Source: Chitinophaga sp. CF118
GTDB taxonomy: Bacteria > Bacteroidota > Bacteroidia > Chitinophagales > Chitinophagaceae
Direction: 5' to 3'
NCBI RefSeq assembly: GCF_900112615.1
Contig: NZ_FOMK01000001.1
Span: 310,001 to 374,000, forward strand
DNA length: 64,000 bases
Under the pieces are notes generated by a model. It did not search any database. It was not told where the DNA came from and saw only the letters and a list, made by a program, of their open reading frames with translations. This document shows positions 1-9,456 of this stretch, piece by piece. The stretch's first letter is position 1. The number at the start of each line of letters is the position of its first letter. Position numbers and translations under genes: made by a program.

Positions 1-116
1 TAACGGTCAAAAAAATTAAGACGATATGTTAAATTATGATCACATATAAGCAAATTATGGGCCAACTAATAACTGACGGCTTCTATAATGCTCCCGGGGC
101 TGGGTAAAGATGTATA

Positions 117-239
117 CGGGAAGTAGTTTAAACAGGTAGTAAACGGGAGGTAAACAGGTGATAAACAGGTGTTTGGTCGCTAAATACCTGTTTACCTCCC
201 GTTTACTACCTGCTTACCACCTGTTTAAACTACTTCCCG
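117..239. repeat. Dyad of two facing arrays of 11-bp repeats
   Basis: A 123-bp symmetric block. The left arm has a 12-bp flank (117-128) and four head-to-tail 11-mers starting TAAAC (129-139, 140-150, 151-161, 162-172; consensus TAAACAGGTRG). An 11-bp spacer (173-183) follows, then four 11-mers in the opposite orientation (184-194, 195-205, 206-216, 217-227) and the inverted flank (228-239). The outer 21 bp of the arms pair perfectly. It lies well beyond the terminator of the fucosidase gene, so it does not look like a terminator itself. Unit length close to one helical turn suggests protein binding on one DNA face (inference). Confidence 0.85.
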
Positions 240-290
240 CTAAGCACTCATATTCAATTTCAATGCAAGTATACTTTTGGGTATATCTTC

Positions 291-346
291 AATAATAAAG
301 CAGCAATCCCCACACCTTATGGCGCGGGGATTGCTGCTTTATTATT
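291..346 (-). terminator. Rho-independent terminator of the fucosidase gene
   Basis: A perfect 21-bp inverted repeat (291-311 with 326-346) with a 14-nt loop. The GC-rich top of the stem is followed by A/T-rich ends that give a U-rich tract on either strand. It sits 10 bp beyond the stop codon of the minus-strand fucosidase and may work in both directions. Confidence 0.9.
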
Positions 347-355
347 GGAAATCAA

Positions 356-2428
356 CTACTTCGTAATCACACCTAACTCTGCCACACTCGCCCAGTGTTC
401 TTTTTCATTGGCCGGGGCCAGCGCTACCAGCCTTATGAAACGGCCATTTGCCGGTTTATCAAACTTAACAGACTGAATAACAGGGTTATTCGCAATATTG
501 GCAAAACTACCCTGCGCTACCGGTTCGCCCCAGTTCTTACCATCCAGGCTCACATAAAATGCATATGTATATATGGTACCGGAACGTACCAACTGATGAC
601 GGGGCGTATAAGTAAACCCTTTCAATGCAAGGGTATCTTCCATATCTACCTGAATTTCATGGGGATACTTCGATGCATCCGGCTGGTAATTGGTCATCCA
701 GTAAGAAGCCGGATCTCCATCTATAGCCCTTACAGGATCAGCCCCATCTGCCTGACCATCTGTAAATACCACCTTCCATTTCGCCGGTGCAATATCATAA
801 CCCGCTGATACTGTGGCGCTGGATATTTTCCCTTCTTCCAGGAATGCCTTTGCTTTCACAATTCCACCTTGTGGAAGGTCAAAATGACCCGTATATACCG
901 GGGAGCTGAAAGTCGGTTCTTTACCATCCAGGGTGTAATGCAGTTCCGGATCAGGAGAAGCACAGGTGAGGCTCACCTGTCCATTCTTATTACGCTTAAT
1001 TTCAGGCAATGCCAGTAATCCCGGTGCTTTATATAATTGTATTTCACTGATCACCGGACAAGCAAGCGCATCCAGAATGTTGATACGTATGCGGCTGGTG
1101 GTCACATCCGGCAGCAATAACACACGTTTATGCCCTATTGTGGTGGCGGTAGCCAGTTCTTTGAATGCACCATCCTGCCATACTTCTATAGAAAAAGCCT
1201 TTACCCGTTGTCCCAGCGGTACATATTCCTGCAATAACAGGCGGTTAAAAGTCACCGATTTCGGAAAATCCAGGGTAACAGATCCTTTCAGTTCGTTATC
1301 CGGTGTTGCCCAGTAAGTATTTGTTTTACCATCTACCAGGCTGCTATTTTTAACTCCCTTCCTGGCGGCAGAGGTGGTTACTTTAGCATTTAATGCCAGG
1401 TTAGTTTTAAAGATAGCTTCCCGGATCTGGCGGAATTCCATCAGGCGGATAGAATCTGCCGAATAGATCAGTCCTCTTCTATCCACAGGCACGTTCAGGA
1501 GCATATTACCATTACGGCCTACAGAACCATAATAGATGTCCATCAGGCCCTGCAAACTTTTCACCTGTTCATTAGTAGATTCACTGTAAAACCATCCCGG
1601 ACGGATAGATACATCACATTCCGCAGGAACCCACTTTTCGCCATTCATATTTCCTTCATTCAACACTGCCTGTGAAGGCGCGGCAGAACCAGGAGCGAAA
1701 CCGGTAATATTGAGGGTAGCCCAGTTGGTAGTACCGGCAATACCTTCCTCATTCCCTACCCAGCGGCAACCGGGTCCTACATCACTGAATATAACTGCAT
1801 TGGGTTGTTTCTTATATACTGTATTGTGAAATAACGGCCAGTCATACTCCTGTTTTTTCCCATTGGGGCCTTCTCCGTTAGCACCATCAAACCATTGTTC
1901 AAATACAGATCCATAATTCCCTAATACTTCATTCAGCATATTCACGAATACCTGGTTGTACTCCGGTGTGCCATAAGCAGGATGGTTACGGTCCCACGGA
2001 GACAGGTACACCCCAAACTTCAGCCCGTATTCCTTACAGGCAGCAGAAAGTTCTTTCAAAACATCACCTTTCCCATCTTTCCAGGCGCTTTCCCTTACGG
2101 TGTGTGTGCTGTACTTACTGGGCCAGAGGCAGAATCCATCATGGTGTTTGGCGGTGATAATGATCGCTTTCATTCCAGCCAGCTTGGCGGTACGGGCCCA
2201 CTGACGGGCATCCAGCTGTGTGGGATTAAAAACTTTCGGATCTTCATCTCCATGTCCCCATTCTTTGTCTGTAAAAGTATTTGGCCCCAAATGGATGAAC
2301 ATGTAATATTCCATGTCCTGCCAGTTTACCTGGGCTTTGGAAGGAAGAGCTCCGTAAGGAGCAATTTTCTGCGCATGAGCAGTCGCCAGGGTACCACAAA
2401 GCCCGGCCATCAATAAGAATTTTCTCAT
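356..2428 (-). CDS. Secreted alpha-L-fucosidase, GH29, with CBM32-like modules
   Basis: This 690-residue exo-glycosidase removes terminal L-fucose from glycans outside the cytoplasm. Residues 1-19 form a signal peptide ending AHA. The GH29 catalytic domain (about 25-345) has HHDGF at 95-99 and WFDGANG around the likely nucleophile Asp181. WVGNE (223-227) lies where GH29 subfamily B enzymes carry their acid/base Glu (from recall). A discoidin-like module follows (about 345-465), then a chitobiase C-terminal-like module with YTLDG..P (about 470-545) and a second discoidin-like module (about 550-685). It is divergent from the GH109 gene, and fucose plus GalNAc removal fits glycoprotein turnover. 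No T9SS tail is visible. The start is an ATG directly before the signal peptide. Confidence 0.93.
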   Translation of the reverse strand: MRKFLLMAGLCGTLATAHAQKIAPYGALPSKAQVNWQDMEYYMFIHLGPNTFTDKEWGHGDEDPKVFNPTQLDARQWARTAKLAGMKAIIITAKHHDGFCLWPSKYSTHTVRESAWKDGKGDVLKELSAACKEYGLKFGVYLSPWDRNHPAYGTPEYNQVFVNMLNEVLGNYGSVFEQWFDGANGEGPNGKKQEYDWPLFHNTVYKKQPNAVIFSDVGPGCRWVGNEEGIAGTTNWATLNITGFAPGSAAPSQAVLNEGNMNGEKWVPAECDVSIRPGWFYSESTNEQVKSLQGLMDIYYGSVGRNGNMLLNVPVDRRGLIYSADSIRLMEFRQIREAIFKTNLALNAKVTTSAARKGVKNSSLVDGKTNTYWATPDNELKGSVTLDFPKSVTFNRLLLQEYVPLGQRVKAFSIEVWQDGAFKELATATTIGHKRVLLLPDVTTSRIRINILDALACPVISEIQLYKAPGLLALPEIKRNKNGQVSLTCASPDPELHYTLDGKEPTFSSPVYTGHFDLPQGGIVKAKAFLEEGKISSATVSAGYDIAPAKWKVVFTDGQADGADPVRAIDGDPASYWMTNYQPDASKYPHEIQVDMEDTLALKGFTYTPRHQLVRSGTIYTYAFYVSLDGKNWGEPVAQGSFANIANNPVIQSVKFDKPANGRFIRLVALAPANEKEHWASVAELGVITK

Positions 2429-2716
2429 TTTTTAGATTTATCCCCCCGGGGCGGCGTTGTGCGCCGTATATCGACCTGTTTTCTTCCCCCGGAATGAGCC
2501 CAATAAAAATAGCGTTTAATGAAGAGTTAAACACATAGTATGATAAAATTGATGCAGGGAAAGTGAAAATAGTGCGCATTCAGCCTTCCATCAAAATTTT
2601 ATGGGAAAAATTGTACATCACTATAAAAGAACAATCTATTTCTCTATTTTTAAACACCAGCTACCCATACACCACCAAGCAATCACGTTATCGACAGGAG
2701 TAAAACCAAACAACGC

Positions 2717-4111
2717 ATGAAAAAGCAGCAATTACACCGGAGAAACTTTCTCAAAACCACCGTGGCCGCCGGCGTGGGACTTTCCCTGTTGGATACCCCA
2801 GCCCGGTTATTCGCAAATGTCAAAAAAGAAAAAGTAAGAGTAGGCCTTATTGGGGTAGGCGCCCGCGGACAAGGTCATTTGAATTTATGCCTGCATCGTG
2901 ATGATGTAGATGTCGTTGCCATCAGTGATCCCGATATCAACTTTGCTATTCCACAATGCCGCGAACTGATCGCAAAGGCATACGGCGGCAAAAGGAAAGT
3001 AGCGGAATACACTAATGGCCCGGAAGATTTTTACAACATGCTGAAAAGGGATGATATCGATGCAGTGATCATCGCTACTCCCTGGGAATGGCATACCATC
3101 CAGGCTGTAGCAGCCATGAAAGCAGGTAAAACACCTGCCGTGGAAGTATGCGGAGCCTCCGATGTTCAGGAGTGCTGGAGCCTCGTGAATACCAGTGAAG
3201 AAACCGGTATTCCCTTGTTTGGTATGGAAAACGTGTGTTATCGCCGGGATGTAATGGCAGTGCTGAACATGGTACGCCAGGGCCTTTTCGGAGAAATCAC
3301 ACACCTGCAGGGCGGCTATCAGCACGATTTACGCAAGGTAAAATTCAATGATGGTAAACAGATTTATGGCGGTGGCGTAGAGTTTGGCGACAAAGCCATC
3401 TCTGAAGCCAAATGGAGAACCAACCATAGTGTACACCGTAATGGAGACCTCTATCCTACTCATGGCCTGGGTCCTGTTTCCAACATGATCAACATTAACA
3501 GGGGAAATCGCTTGCTGTCGCTCACTTCTGTGGCAACAAAATCACGCGGATTGCATAAATACATTGTTGATAACAGTAGTGCAGATCATCCAAATGCAAA
3601 AGTGGAATTCAAGCTGGGCGATATCGTCACAACATTGATCCGTACCAACAACGGCGAAACAATCATGTTATCGCATGATACCAATTCGCCACGTCCTTAC
3701 TCTCTCAACTTCAGAGTGCAGGGTACCAACGGGTTGTGGATGGATGATACTGCTTCTGTGTATGTAGAAGGAAAAAGTCCTTATGATGAATGGGAAAAAG
3801 CCGGCAATGAAAAAGAAGCTGGCAGCTATATGGCGAAATATGATCATCCGCTATGGAAACGCTTTACCGCCAGTGCAGCAGGTGCTGGCCACGGAGGCAT
3901 GGACTGGTATGTGGTGAATTCATTTATTGAAAGTGTGAAACGTGGAGCACCGTATCAGCTTGATGTATACGATCTGGCAACATGGTACGCGATCACACCA
4001 TTGAGTGAGCAGTCTGTAATGGAAGGGGGCAATGTGCAGTATATTCCTGACTTTACACGCGGGCGGTGGATTAACAGGAAGCCGGTTTTTGCACTGGACG
4101 ATCAGTACTAA
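2717..4111 (+). CDS. GH109-type NAD-dependent glycosidase (alpha-N-acetylgalactosaminidase family)
   Basis: A 464-residue Gfo/Idh/MocA-fold protein. The N-terminus has a Tat-type motif (RRNFLK, 9-14) and a hydrophobic stretch, so export in folded form with its cofactor is likely. The Rossmann motif GVGARG lies at 46-51. Later segments (SPWEWH-like ATPWEWH, ENVCYRRDVMA, GGYQHDLR, WRTNH, YPTHG, GAGHGGMD) closely match, from memory, the Elizabethkingia GH109 enzyme that hydrolyses alpha-GalNAc by an NAD+-dependent redox mechanism. A broader specificity or a sugar oxidoreductase role cannot be excluded. It is divergent from the fucosidase, and a perfect bidirectional terminator follows directly. 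Confidence 0.88.
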   Translation: MKKQQLHRRNFLKTTVAAGVGLSLLDTPARLFANVKKEKVRVGLIGVGARGQGHLNLCLHRDDVDVVAISDPDINFAIPQCRELIAKAYGGKRKVAEYTNGPEDFYNMLKRDDIDAVIIATPWEWHTIQAVAAMKAGKTPAVEVCGASDVQECWSLVNTSEETGIPLFGMENVCYRRDVMAVLNMVRQGLFGEITHLQGGYQHDLRKVKFNDGKQIYGGGVEFGDKAISEAKWRTNHSVHRNGDLYPTHGLGPVSNMININRGNRLLSLTSVATKSRGLHKYIVDNSSADHPNAKVEFKLGDIVTTLIRTNNGETIMLSHDTNSPRPYSLNFRVQGTNGLWMDDTASVYVEGKSPYDEWEKAGNEKEAGSYMAKYDHPLWKRFTASAAGAGHGGMDWYVVNSFIESVKRGAPYQLDVYDLATWYAITPLSEQSVMEGGNVQYIPDFTRGRWINRKPVFALDDQY

Positions 4112-4159
4112 ATAAATTAAAAAAGCCCCGCAGATTTGCGGGGCTTTTTTAATTTATTT
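4110..4159. terminator. Bidirectional terminator between GH109 and FHS permease genes
   Basis: A perfect 23-bp stem (4110-4132 with 4137-4159) with the 4-nt loop GATT. The GC-rich centre is flanked by A-run and T-run, giving a U-tract for both converging transcripts. It starts inside the GH109 stop codon. Confidence 0.95.
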
Positions 4160-4165
4160 AATTAA

Positions 4166-5491
4166 TTATCTCTTACCTACCTTATGGCCGGCTACAGCAT
4201 AATAAAGAATGTAGATGTAGCAGGGAACCATACAGTAAAGGAATGCATGTCTGAAATCAATTGATTCTGAAAACAGGAAATTGAATAAACTCTTGCTGTT
4301 ATAAAGGCCACCATATATCTGTGGTAAGATAGCGCCTCCGGCAATACCCATTACCAGTAATGCAGAACCTATTTTAGTAAACCTCCCCAGCTTGTAAATA
4401 GCCAGTGGCCAGATAGCAGGCCACATCAGTGCGTTGGCTAGACCTAACAAAGCAATAAAGGTAACCGCCATGTAACCTGTGGAGAAGAAAGCCCCCACAG
4501 TGAAAACGATACCCAGTATGGCAGATATCCGCAGGCTCATATCCTGTGAAAGGTATTTAGGAATAGTGATGATACCTGTTATATAACCTACCAGCATGGC
4601 TACCAGTGTAAACGAAGTAAAGTACTTGGTTTTATCCAGGCTCATGCCCAGGGATTTGCCATAGGTTCCAATTACGTCACCTGCCATTACTTCCACACCT
4701 ACATATACAAAGATGCAAAGCACTCCTAATAGTAAATAAGGATATTGGAAAATGCTGGTACGTTTGGTAGCAACTACTGCACCTGCTTCTTCAGGAGCAT
4801 CTGCTGTTTCTATTTCAGGAAGTGAAGAGCGGTTAATCATAATAGCTACCAGTACTAATACAATAGCAATTACTATATAAGGCATGATCACTCTTGAAGC
4901 AAGGCTATCCAGCAATAAAGCTTTCTGGGCAGCATCGGTGGTTTGTGCAATCTGCTGTTCCAGCGAAGTTGCATTTTTCAATACAATAGCACCCAGCACC
5001 AGTGGGCTGATAGCTCCGGCAATTTTATTACAAATCCCCATGATACTGATGCGTTTTGCCGCACTTTCGATGGGTCCTATAATACTCACGTAAGGGTTGG
5101 AAGCTGTTTGTAGCAATGATAAACCGGCACCCTGTACAAAAAGACCTGTCAGGAATAAGCCGAAACTACGGCTGTTAGCAGCAGGAATGAAGATCAGTGA
5201 ACCCACTGCCATTACAACAAGGCTCAATGCCATTCCATTTTTAAACCCTGTTTTATTAATAACAAATGATGATGGCACAGCTAATACAAAATATGCCATG
5301 TAAAAAGCAAATGTTACCAGCAGCGCCTCAGAGATATTAAGATTACAGGCTATCTGCAAAAACGGGATCAGCGTTCCATTCACCCAGGTAACAAAACCCA
5401 TCATGAAATAAAGAATACCTAGAATGCTGAGAGCCTGCACGTAACTGGCCTGTTTAGGCCCGGCAAGGGACGATGACGCGGTGTTAGCCAT
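4166..5491 (-). CDS. FHS-family sugar permease (MFS)
   Basis: A 441-residue inner-membrane major facilitator protein with about 12 hydrophobic segments. The N-terminal part (YFMMGFVTWVNGTLIPFL, then FYMAYFVLAVPSS and LLQTASNPY) is typical of the fucose/glucose/galactose:H+ symporter (FHS) group, which includes FucP and NagP. The substrate cannot be read from sequence; the neighbourhood (fucosidase, GH109, amino-sugar catabolism) favours fucose, GlcNAc or GalNAc. It converges on the GH109 gene and diverges from a second FHS permease gene across a 327-bp AT-rich region. Confidence 0.85.
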   Translation of the reverse strand: MANTASSSLAGPKQASYVQALSILGILYFMMGFVTWVNGTLIPFLQIACNLNISEALLVTFAFYMAYFVLAVPSSFVINKTGFKNGMALSLVVMAVGSLIFIPAANSRSFGLFLTGLFVQGAGLSLLQTASNPYVSIIGPIESAAKRISIMGICNKIAGAISPLVLGAIVLKNATSLEQQIAQTTDAAQKALLLDSLASRVIMPYIVIAIVLVLVAIMINRSSLPEIETADAPEEAGAVVATKRTSIFQYPYLLLGVLCIFVYVGVEVMAGDVIGTYGKSLGMSLDKTKYFTSFTLVAMLVGYITGIITIPKYLSQDMSLRISAILGIVFTVGAFFSTGYMAVTFIALLGLANALMWPAIWPLAIYKLGRFTKIGSALLVMGIAGGAILPQIYGGLYNSKSLFNFLFSESIDFRHAFLYCMVPCYIYILYYAVAGHKVGKR

Positions 5492-5818
5492 ACTGCTGCT
5501 TTAATGTTTTTTATAGATTTGATTGATATTTGCGAACATACTTAACAAATTCCGCATTTCATAATGATTAACGACCAAGTCTGCCCTATTAATAGACAGA
5601 TGCTAATTTTATATCTTAAAAGGCTTAAAAAGTATACCTTAAAGAGGCCGTTTTAGGAATTAATTAAATTTCATTTGTTTTAGATAGAAATTTTACAACA
5701 TATTAGCTAAAACGTTTTTGCATCAGAAAAATACTCATAAATAATTTGAATATTTAGGAATTGTCGAAAAATAATTTATACATTTAACACGCAAAAATTA
5801 CAGTAATTTATCACGTTT
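5492..5818. promoter_or_regulatory. Divergent intergenic region between two FHS permease genes, with a candidate operator
   Basis: The 327-bp region is AT-rich and must hold both promoters, but I found no exact TAnnTTTG element on either strand. At 5709-5718 there is a perfect 10-bp palindrome AAAACGTTTT, about 100 bp before the second permease. A central CG in a short A/T palindrome resembles LacI-family operators, so this is a weak candidate site for local control. Nothing else was recognised. Confidence 0.3.
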
Positions 5819-7450
5819 ATGGCTCAACAAACAAAGCAAAGTACACATCCTTCTTTCTTTGTACTGATACTTGTATTTTTTTTCTGGGGATTCGTGGCTG
5901 CTTCAAACAGCATTTTTATTCCCTTCTGTAAGGCCCACTTTCACTTGAATCAGCTGGAATCTCAGCTGATCGACTTCTCATTTTATGGCGCTTACTTTAT
6001 CGGCTCGTTACTGCTGTATCTCTTTTCAGCAATACGGGGCGTAGACATTTTAAACAAGATCGGCTACCAGAAAGGAATTATTTACGGCCTGCTCATTTCT
6101 GTAGTAGGTGCCGTTGCATTAATCGCAGCAGTGAATATCGGTAATGGCATGGCCAATACCACCTATGCCTTCTATCTTATTTTAGGAGCGTTCTTTATTG
6201 TAGCACTGGGATTTTCTCTGCAGCAAACAGCTGCAAACCCTTTCGCTATCTTATTGGGAGATCCTGCAAAAGGTACACACCGCCTCAACCTGGCGGGTGG
6301 TATCAACTCTTTTGGAACCACTATCGGCCCGCTGGTAGTAAGTATCCTGCTTTTTGGCGGTGCCAAAAATGCTTCTGATGCTGCACATACAGACATCAGT
6401 AAGATCAACACTTTATATATACTGCTGATCGTGCTCTTCCTGGTTGCAGCAGTTATCTTCTGGTTCTCTAAAATGCCTAAAAGCACTTCTGACGAACCAT
6501 TTGAACAATCTACCAAAGCCAGTGGCGCTCTCACCGCTATCACAGCGTTGTTCGTGCTCATCCTGGTAGGTATCGGCCTGCAAAAAGAATTACCATTCTT
6601 TATTACCGGCATCGTTGGTATCCTCGGGATCTTATTTTATGCTAAAATTACTTCTCAGAAGAACAGCGAAGGCTGGGGCGCTATGAAGTACCCTCAGCTG
6701 GTACTCGGTATGATCGCCATTTTTGTTTACGTAGGTGTGGAAGTAACCATCGCCAGTAACATGGGCGCTCTGCTGAAACATCCGGGTTACCTCACACTGG
6801 AAGGATTGTCTGAATCACAGATAGATCCTTACGTATCCCTTTTCTGGGGTAGTATGATGGTAGGCCGCTGGACAGGTGCTATCACTGTATTCAACTTTTC
6901 AAACAGAACCAACAAACTGCTCTCCATTATAGTACCATTCGTGGCTTATGGTGTAGTATTGGGGGCAAACTCACTGAAAGGAACCGATGTTAGTGTATTA
7001 TATCCTTATGCTGGGGTATTGGTTATCCAGGTTATCGGTTTCTTTGCCGGTCAGGATAAACCAGCTAAAACATTAATGATCTTTGCTCTGTTAGGTATAT
7101 TGGCAATGGTAACCGGTTTAGTGACTACCGGTTCTGTTTCTATCTTTGCTTTTATCAGTGGTGGTTTATTCTGTTCTGTAATGTGGTCTTGCATCTTCGC
7201 ATTATCCATCGCAGGTTTGGGCAAATATACCAGCCAGGGATCTTCCTTCCTTATTCTTATGATACTCGGTGGCTCTCTCATTCCTCCCGTACAGGGCGGT
7301 CTGGCAGATATTCCATTTATTGGGATTCACCATTCTTATATAATACCAGTGATATGCTTTGCATACCTGGCCTTTTTCGCATTCAGAGTTAAAAACATAT
7401 TAAAATCACAGGGCATTGATTATGAGTCAGCAATTAGCGGTGGGCATTGA
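5819..7450 (+). CDS. Large FHS-type sugar permease (MFS), probable amino-sugar importer
   Basis: A 543-residue integral membrane protein of the same FHS group as the divergent neighbour ([17 protein letters not shown] at the start, [10 protein letters not shown] in the first half). It is about 100 residues longer than usual: the central region (about 228-285) contains two extra hydrophobic segments, so about 14 membrane spans are likely. It heads an apparent operon with the ROK kinase, glycosylasparaginase and cutC. Its last 29 bp overlap the kinase start, pointing to translational coupling. Import of GlcNAc or a related sugar for the coupled kinase is inferred. Confidence 0.84.
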   Translation: MAQQTKQSTHPSFFVLILVFFFWGFVAASNSIFIPFCKAHFHLNQLESQLIDFSFYGAYFIGSLLLYLFSAIRGVDILNKIGYQKGIIYGLLISVVGAVALIAAVNIGNGMANTTYAFYLILGAFFIVALGFSLQQTAANPFAILLGDPAKGTHRLNLAGGINSFGTTIGPLVVSILLFGGAKNASDAAHTDISKINTLYILLIVLFLVAAVIFWFSKMPKSTSDEPFEQSTKASGALTAITALFVLILVGIGLQKELPFFITGIVGILGILFYAKITSQKNSEGWGAMKYPQLVLGMIAIFVYVGVEVTIASNMGALLKHPGYLTLEGLSESQIDPYVSLFWGSMMVGRWTGAITVFNFSNRTNKLLSIIVPFVAYGVVLGANSLKGTDVSVLYPYAGVLVIQVIGFFAGQDKPAKTLMIFALLGILAMVTGLVTTGSVSIFAFISGGLFCSVMWSCIFALSIAGLGKYTSQGSSFLILMILGGSLIPPVQGGLADIPFIGIHHSYIIPVICFAYLAFFAFRVKNILKSQGIDYESAISGGH

Positions 7451-8387
7451 TATAGGAGGCACCAATACCAAGTTCGGCATAGTAGATCGCAGAGGTAACA
7501 TTCTTTGTGATGGTCGTATGTTAACAAATAAACATGAAGATGTAAATGCGTTTCTGGACGAGTTGCACGGTCATCTGTCCTTACTGATCACCCAGGTGGG
7601 TGGTATGGAAAACATCAGAGGCATCGGCGTAGGTGCTCCTAATGGTAACTTTTATACGGGCAATATAGAATATGCCCCTAACCTTCGCTGGAAAGGTGTT
7701 ATTGAACTGGCAAAATTGCTGGAAGCTAAGTTTGGCGTACCGGCTATTCTTACCAATGATGCTAATGCTGCTGCATTGGGTGAATTCATGTATGGTGCAG
7801 CCAGAAGTATGAGAGACTTTATTGTTATCACCCTGGGAACAGGTGTGGGTAGCGGTATCGTTGCAAATGGTCAGCTGATTTACGGACATGATGGTTTTGC
7901 AGGAGAACTGGGACACTGTATTGTGATACCTGGTGGCAGACTTCATACAGGTACCGGTGCACGCGGCTCGCTCGAAGCATATGCTTCTGCTACCGGTGTT
8001 ACCAATACTGCATTGGAATTCCTGGCCAGCCGTCCGGATACCAAAAGCATCCTGCGCGACCTGAAAAAGGAAGATATCAATTCCAAAACAATTTATGAAG
8101 CTGCTATGAAAGGCGATCCGCTGGCCATGGAAGTTTATGAATTTACAGGTAAGATATTAGGTGAAGCTTTAGCTAACTTTGTGATGTTCTCCAGTCCTGA
8201 GGCAATCGTACTGTTCGGCGGTCTTACAAAAGCCGGCGACCTGATCATGAAGCCAGTACGTGAGCATATGGAAAAGAACCTGTTGCCTATTTTCCAGAAT
8301 AAGGTAAAACTGGTCTTCTCCGAACTGCAGGAAAGTGATGCTGCCATATTAGGCGCCAGCGCACTTGCATGGGAGATGAAAGACTAA
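7422..8387 (+). CDS. ROK-family sugar kinase (glucokinase or N-acetylglucosamine kinase)
   Basis: A 321-residue cytoplasmic ROK kinase. The N-terminal phosphate-binding motif is [10 protein letters not shown], and LGTGVGSG and GELGH follow in order. The usual ROK zinc motif CxCGxxGCxE is replaced by [13 protein letters not shown], so the structural zinc site is absent while the following acidic residue remains. ATG at 7422 is chosen over the in-frame TTG at 7416 because it directly precedes the conserved N-terminus. The gene overlaps the permease by 29 bp and is followed after 20 bp by the glycosylasparaginase. Context suggests GlcNAc or another hexosamine as substrate; glucose is equally possible. 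Confidence 0.88.
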   Translation: MSQQLAVGIDIGGTNTKFGIVDRRGNILCDGRMLTNKHEDVNAFLDELHGHLSLLITQVGGMENIRGIGVGAPNGNFYTGNIEYAPNLRWKGVIELAKLLEAKFGVPAILTNDANAAALGEFMYGAARSMRDFIVITLGTGVGSGIVANGQLIYGHDGFAGELGHCIVIPGGRLHTGTGARGSLEAYASATGVTNTALEFLASRPDTKSILRDLKKEDINSKTIYEAAMKGDPLAMEVYEFTGKILGEALANFVMFSSPEAIVLFGGLTKAGDLIMKPVREHMEKNLLPIFQNKVKLVFSELQESDAAILGASALAWEMKD

Positions 8388-8407
8388 ACTTCATAAATAA
8401 AAAAATT

Positions 8408-9454
8408 ATGCAAGATCGCAGACATTTTTTAAAAGCAGCGGCACTGAGTGCCGCTGCTTTATCTTTAGATGGGGTATCATCACACGCAGCCCCTTACGTA
8501 AAAGGCTCTAAAGCAATTAAGCCAATCGTATTGTCTACCTGGGACTTTGGCCGTGCTGCTAACCTGGCCGCCTGGGAGGTTCTTAAAAAGGGTGGCCGCG
8601 CACTCGATGCAGTAGAAGCCGGGGTGAAAGTACCCGAAGCAGATCCTAACAATCATACTGTAGGTTATAGCGGTTATCCCGACCGTGATGGTCGTGTTAC
8701 CCTGGATGCCTGTATCATGGATGAACTGGGTAATTGCGGCTCCGTAGCTGCACTGGAACATATCACCCATGCTATCTCAGTGGCCCGGCTTGTGATGGAA
8801 AAAACGCCACACATAATGCTGGTAGGTGATGGTGCCCTCCAGTTTGCGCTGTCGCAGGGTTTTAAGAAAGAAAACCTGCTTACACCGGAATCTGAAAAAG
8901 CGTGGAGAGAATGGCTCAAAAAATCAGAATACAAACCTGTTATGAACATCGAGAACAGTTCATACAGTACTGAAAAGGAAACCACCTTTAACCCGCTTAA
9001 ACTGCCAGGAAATGTATACAACCACGATACCATTGGTATGGTGGCAATAGATGCAGCAGGTAATCTTTCCGGCGCATGTACCACCAGTGGTATGGCCTTT
9101 AAATTACATGGCCGCGTGGGAGACTCTCCTATTATTGGTGCAGGATTATATGTAGATAATGAAGTTGGTGCAGCTACCTCTACCGGTGTGGGTGAAGAAG
9201 TGATCCGTATAGTAGGCAGTCACCTGGTAGTAGAACTGATGCGTCAGGGATATTCTCCCGAAAAGGCTTGTAAAGAAGCAGTAACACGCATTGTGAAAAA
9301 GAATCCCGAAAGAGCTAAAGGCCTGCAGGTAGGCTTCCTGGCAGTAAATAAAAAAGGAGAACACGGTGCTTACTGCCTGCAGAAAGGCTTTAACTATGCT
9401 GTACTTTCCAATGATTCGAACAATGTGCTGATTGATGGTAAAAGCTACTTTTAA
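8408..9454 (+). CDS. Exported N4-(beta-N-acetylglucosaminyl)-L-asparaginase (glycosylasparaginase)
   Basis: A 348-residue Ntn-hydrolase that cleaves the GlcNAc-Asn bond left after N-glycoprotein breakdown. The N-terminus has a Tat-like signal (DRRHFLKA followed by an Ala/Leu-rich stretch). The autoprocessing site is HDTIGM with likely nucleophile Thr208, which becomes the N-terminus of the beta chain. The downstream segments ACTTSG, GRVGDSPIIGAG and TGVGE are typical of the family. ATG at 8408 is used; a longer frame to 8369 overlaps the kinase and lacks the signal arrangement. It lies 20 bp after the kinase gene and 2 bp before cutC, in one operon. Confidence 0.93.
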   Translation: MQDRRHFLKAAALSAAALSLDGVSSHAAPYVKGSKAIKPIVLSTWDFGRAANLAAWEVLKKGGRALDAVEAGVKVPEADPNNHTVGYSGYPDRDGRVTLDACIMDELGNCGSVAALEHITHAISVARLVMEKTPHIMLVGDGALQFALSQGFKKENLLTPESEKAWREWLKKSEYKPVMNIENSSYSTEKETTFNPLKLPGNVYNHDTIGMVAIDAAGNLSGACTTSGMAFKLHGRVGDSPIIGAGLYVDNEVGAATSTGVGEEVIRIVGSHLVVELMRQGYSPEKACKEAVTRIVKKNPERAKGLQVGFLAVNKKGEHGAYCLQKGFNYAVLSNDSNNVLIDGKSYF

Positions 9455-9456
9455 CG

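Noticed and set aside
117..239. CRISPR-like reading of the repeat arrays
   Set aside because: Units are 11 bp, have no spacers between them, and no cas gene is present.
395..1316. Plus-strand reading frames opposite the fucosidase
   Set aside because: They are antisense shadows with no protein-like composition or start context.
7416..7450. Frameshift joining the permease and the ROK kinase
   Set aside because: Both proteins are complete with normal ends; the 29-bp overlap is ordinary translational coupling.
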